The notes under the pieces were generated by a model that searched no databases, was not told the origin of the DNA, and worked only from the letters and a program-made list of their open reading frames with translations. Source: Furfurilactobacillus curtus (GTDB lineage Bacteria; Bacillota; Bacilli; Lactobacillales; Lactobacillaceae). From it: a stretch of 64,000 bases of DNA. The position numbers and the translations under genes are program-made. Within the stretch, counting starts at the first letter, position 1; each line of letters starts with the position of its first letter. The DNA is taken from the NCBI RefSeq assembly GCF_045862785.1, contig NZ_BQXO01000003.1, forward strand, positions 256,277 through 320,276, written 5' to 3'. Below, piece after piece: positions 62,201 to 64,000 of the stretch.

Positions 62201-64000
62201 AGCTGCCTGCATTCGTCAAGTCTGGATCTAATCCAGTAACAGTATAATCAACGCCTTGCATTAGTTCAGGTGCGACTAAGCCAGATGGTAATTTGACACT
62301 GGCGGCTTTCGTGATTGTCTGTCCATCATAGGTCTTCGTACTACCTACTAGCGTGACAGCGGTCACTATGGCTGGCTGAATTACAATCGTCCCGGCAACA
62401 ACCTTAATATCATAGTTAGCATTGACTGCATCATTAGTCGCTTGAGGGATAAAGTAATACGTTCCCACATCTGGACCGACTGCCTGAATAGGCGCATAGG
62501 TGATCGTTTCACCGTCGACTGCGCCAGTTACCGTAGCCATTGGTGTGACTTGCTGCCCGTTAAAGACACTGGTTTGACTATTACCAGTCAATGTCGCCGT
62601 TGCCTTATGAACAACATAGTTTGTTTTAACAAGTGCCGGATTAATTTGACTAAAGTCGTAGTTATCATTTACGGCAGCTAGTTTGTCTAAACCGGCTTGC
62701 GTCAATGTAATGGTGTACGAGCCGGCGTTTTTCAAATTAGCATCCAGCCCAGTCACATCATAGTCGGTACCTTGAATTAAAGTCGGTACTGTTAACCCCG
62801 TTGGCAATGTTACCGTAGCTGCATTGGTAATAGCCGCGGCATCATACGTCTTTTCGCCACCGGTTAAGCTAACATCTGCCTGCGTTAACGGAGCTGGCGT
62901 GATGGTTACCGTGCCTGGGTTATACACAAAGTTATAATTCTGATTCACCGCTACATCACTCGCAGTTGGGGCGAAGTTGTAATGACCTACATTCGGTCCA
63001 ACGGCGGCAAGTGGATCATAGCTAAGTGTTTCACCATTGACCGCACCAGTTATCGTGGCGGTTGGCTGAACCGTGTTGCCATCGTAAACGTGGGTCACAT
63101 TATCGCCCGTAATCGTAGCCGTAGCTTTATTGATCGTGTATTGAGCGCCAGTCACCGTAATATCATAGTTTTGGTTAACAGCTGCATCCTTGTCCGCTGT
63201 CGGCGTAAAGTCATACGTGCCCGCATTTGGTCCAACTTCGCCAATCGTGTAAACAAGTTTTTCACCATTGACCGCACCGGTTATCGTCGCGAGTGGTTGA
63301 GCAGTTTGCCCATCATAGGTTTTACTATCTGTAACACCGGCAATGGTGGCTGTGGCCTTATTGACAACATACTGAGCCGTCACTTGATTTGGTTCAACGT
63401 GGCTAAAGTCATAGTTGGTGTTTGCTTTCGCAAGTTTGTCTAATCCCGCTTGCGTCAGCGTAATGGTGTAATTACCTGCATTGATTAACTGTTCATCTGT
63501 ACCGGTCACCAAATAATCAGTATTCTGTGTTAATTCGGGGACTGTCAAACCAGTTGGTAACACAACCGTGGTTGCATCGGTAATGGCTTGACCATCATAA
63601 GTCTTCGATCCACTGGTCAAATCAACATCAGTCTGTGTCAACGCCGCCTGCGTGATCGTTACTGTGCCTAATTTGTAGGTAAAGTTGTAATTCTTATTCA
63701 CCGCAGTATCACTAGCAGTTGGGGTGAAGTTGTATTGACCTACATTTGGTCCAACCACAGTCAGTGGATCATAGGTGATCGTTTCCCCATTAACTGCGCC
63801 AGTCACTGTCGCAGTTGGCTGAACCGTATTGCCATCGTAAATGTGGGTCAGATTGTTACCAGTAATTGTCGCTTGAGCTTTATTGATAACATACTGCCCC
63901 GTCACATCGGTTGGTTCAACGTGACTAAAGTCGTAGTTATCATTAGCTGCTGCAAGTTTCTCTAGCCCTGCCTGTGTCAATACGACTTTGTACTTACCTG
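59262..64000 (-). CDS. Giant LPXTG-anchored MBG/MucBP repeat surface protein (N-terminus beyond the window)
   Basis: The last 1,578 residues are present; the signal peptide and start are beyond the right edge. In order from the N-terminal side: twelve complete MBG-type modules of 75-97 residues (nucleotides 63878-60588), five MucBP-like or related YxxQ/GYTL modules (60587-59619), a Gly/Pro/Ser linker, sortase motif LPKTA (59408-59394), a membrane helix and a basic tail. Sortase A should couple it to the cell wall; MucBP modules suggest mucin or surface adhesion. The repeats alternate in long and short types and form a 750-bp super-unit. The frame is open throughout. Confidence 0.93.
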   Translation of the reverse strand, partial: GKYKVVLTQAGLEKLAAANDNYDFSHVEPTDVTGQYVINKAQATITGNNLTHIYDGNTVQPTATVTGAVNGETITYDPLTVVGPNVGQYNFTPTASDTAVNKNYNFTYKLGTVTITQAALTQTDVDLTSGSKTYDGQAITDATTVVLPTGLTVPELTQNTDYLVTGTDEQLINAGNYTITLTQAGLDKLAKANTNYDFSHVEPNQVTAQYVVNKATATIAGVTDSKTYDGQTAQPLATITGAVNGEKLVYTIGEVGPNAGTYDFTPTADKDAAVNQNYDITVTGAQYTINKATATITGDNVTHVYDGNTVQPTATITGAVNGETLSYDPLAAVGPNVGHYNFAPTASDVAVNQNYNFVYNPGTVTITPAPLTQADVSLTGGEKTYDAAAITNAATVTLPTGLTVPTLIQGTDYDVTGLDANLKNAGSYTITLTQAGLDKLAAVNDNYDFSQINPALVKTNYVVHKATATLTGNSQTSVFNGQQVTPMATVTGAVDGETITYAPIQAVGPDVGTYYFIPQATNDAVNANYDIKVVAGTIVIQPAIVTAVTLVGSTKTYDGQTITKAASVKLPSGLVAPELMQGVDYTVTGLDPDLTNAGSYTVTLTAAGLAKLMAANSNYDFSKITANQVTTTAVINKANATIAGNDVTHVYDGNTVTPTATVTGAVNGETIRYNALDPVGPNVGQYAFTPTASDNAVNQNYNFTYEAGKVTITQAPLPQAEVALKAGAKIYDGQSINNAATGTLPAGLTAPELTQGIDYLVSGADDRLTNAGTYKVTLTQAGLNKLAAANTNYDFSGIDPAKVTDTYTVSKAHATITGITDSKTYDGGVGQPTAMVTGVVAGEQLVYTIASVGPNAGTYDCVPTVGEDAVNQNYEITVAGGQYTINKANATIAGNDVTHVYDGNTVTPTATVTGAVNGETIQYGALDPVGPNVGQYAFTPTASDNAVNQNYNFTYETGTVTITQAALTQADVTLQGGSKTYNGQSITNAATITLPTGLTVPELTQGTDYLVSGADDRLTNAGTYNVTLTQAGLDKLAEANANYDFSQINPAQVKGHYVVNKALATLTTDSATKVEGNHDPQLTATVTGLIGQDQLNYTVSRVAGENPGQYQLTVAMGDNPNYDVRITNSGSLTILAAVTVNYVDQDGNSIAPDQRQTLTGQVGSTLTITAPTIAGYTLMPGQPTRYVVTNMTGQTVTLQYRQNASVTAHYYLVGTTQQLADSETQTSGVGLAYTTKAKAIAGYTLVATPSNATGLYAGEPTDVNYYYTVDYTVVAQTPDGTALPVGSISGTGTPGEAITGLPTLSGYTLTQTPVVPDQPGQVVAIYTPNTEQLQVNYWLNGSKTAILPSQTVSGPFDSAYQITPLDIPGYTLVSTPANASGTFGLENVDVTYYYELNYTLQPVDENRRPIDGASSVSGHGIPGQSIDLSTLPSIPGYTLVSQTVNVPDQPGVVNVQYVKNSEPIDPGDGGQPVGPSKPVDPNEPVGSNQFGNGGSTTPGQNGSSTVSTGHEVDQIGSTNQEQSDVSQLTNLPKTAARQQINWALLGASFMFSGFAFILLGKPRRKQNRRSTRVSGSRH
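60588..63878 (-). repeat. Tandem MBG module array
   Basis: Two module classes alternate: short ones of about 77 codons (xATIxG...YDGxxVxPxATVTGAVNGE...VGPNxGxYxF...NQNYxxT) and long ones of 95-97 codons (LTQADVxL...KTYDGQxITxAAT...TLTQAGLDKLAxANxNYDFS). Order is short-long-short-short-long-short-long-short-long-short-short-long-short. Modules at 62084-61854 and 61334-61104 are almost identical and exactly 750 bp apart. Confidence 0.85.

Noticed and set aside
59262..64000. CRISPR array
   Set aside because: The regular repeats are coding MBG modules of 230-290 bp with an open frame, not short direct repeats with spacers.
1..64000. tRNA or rRNA genes and insertion sequences
   Set aside because: I saw no tRNA cloverleaf, rRNA segment or transposase reading frame anywhere in the window.

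Overview
The window reads as chromosomal DNA of a lactic acid bacterium of the Lactobacillaceae. Evidence: low-to-moderate GC, Gram-positive gene sets (HPr kinase, CIRCE-controlled groESL, Rex, long-form HPF, ComFA/ComFC, YabA, DarA) and an LPXTG-anchored MBG/MucBP surface protein. Gene order (uvrB, pgm, trxB, galU, gpsA, lgt, hprK, then pst, prfB-secA-hpf, comF, groESL, rex, tsa genes) resembles Lactiplantibacillus-type chromosomes; the genus cannot be fixed from the window alone.

Region 1 (1-31.4 kb) is a housekeeping block, almost all on the minus strand. It holds the start of uvrB with a LexA-like box, sugar-phosphate and lipid genes (pgm, galU, gpsA, lgt), thioredoxin reductase, hprK, and a complete high-affinity phosphate system (phoP-phoR, pstS-C-A-B-B, phoU). 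prfB with its +1 programmed frameshift, secA, hpf, comFA-comFC, yigZ, a second pstS, a KimA-type potassium importer, groESL and rex follow. Two exact 11-bp-period PhoP-type boxes precede the two pstS genes.

Region 2 (31.8-42.2 kb) has an ABC-F ATPase, an overlapping tsaB-rimI-rimI-tsaD set, galE, and a tmk-darA-holB-yabA-rsmI-thioesterase operon. DarA and KimA link the window to c-di-AMP and potassium homeostasis.

Region 3 (42.4-55.7 kb) is an accessory envelope locus: four polytopic GT-C-like membrane proteins (two of them paralogues), a GtrB-type polyprenyl-phosphate glycosyltransferase, an acyltransferase-3 protein, a LicD protein and a Wzx-type flippase. ribU and its FMN riboswitch sit in the middle. 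With one priming GT2 enzyme, several GT-C enzymes and no visible Wzy or initiating phosphotransferase, it looks like a surface-polymer decoration system rather than a full capsule locus.

Region 4 (55.8-64 kb) has msrA, a 194-bp inverted-repeat element, a degraded CoA-disulfide-reductase/rhodanese remnant, an orphan metal-binding lipoprotein, a Ser-rich membrane-anchored protein and the C-terminal 1,578 residues of a giant repeat adhesin running off the right edge.

The most unusual non-coding signal is a family of about 115-bp imperfect palindromes (three intact copies or tandem copies and one decayed copy). The promoter-facing end of each intact site lies 13-16 bp upstream of the likely -35 box of the next gene.
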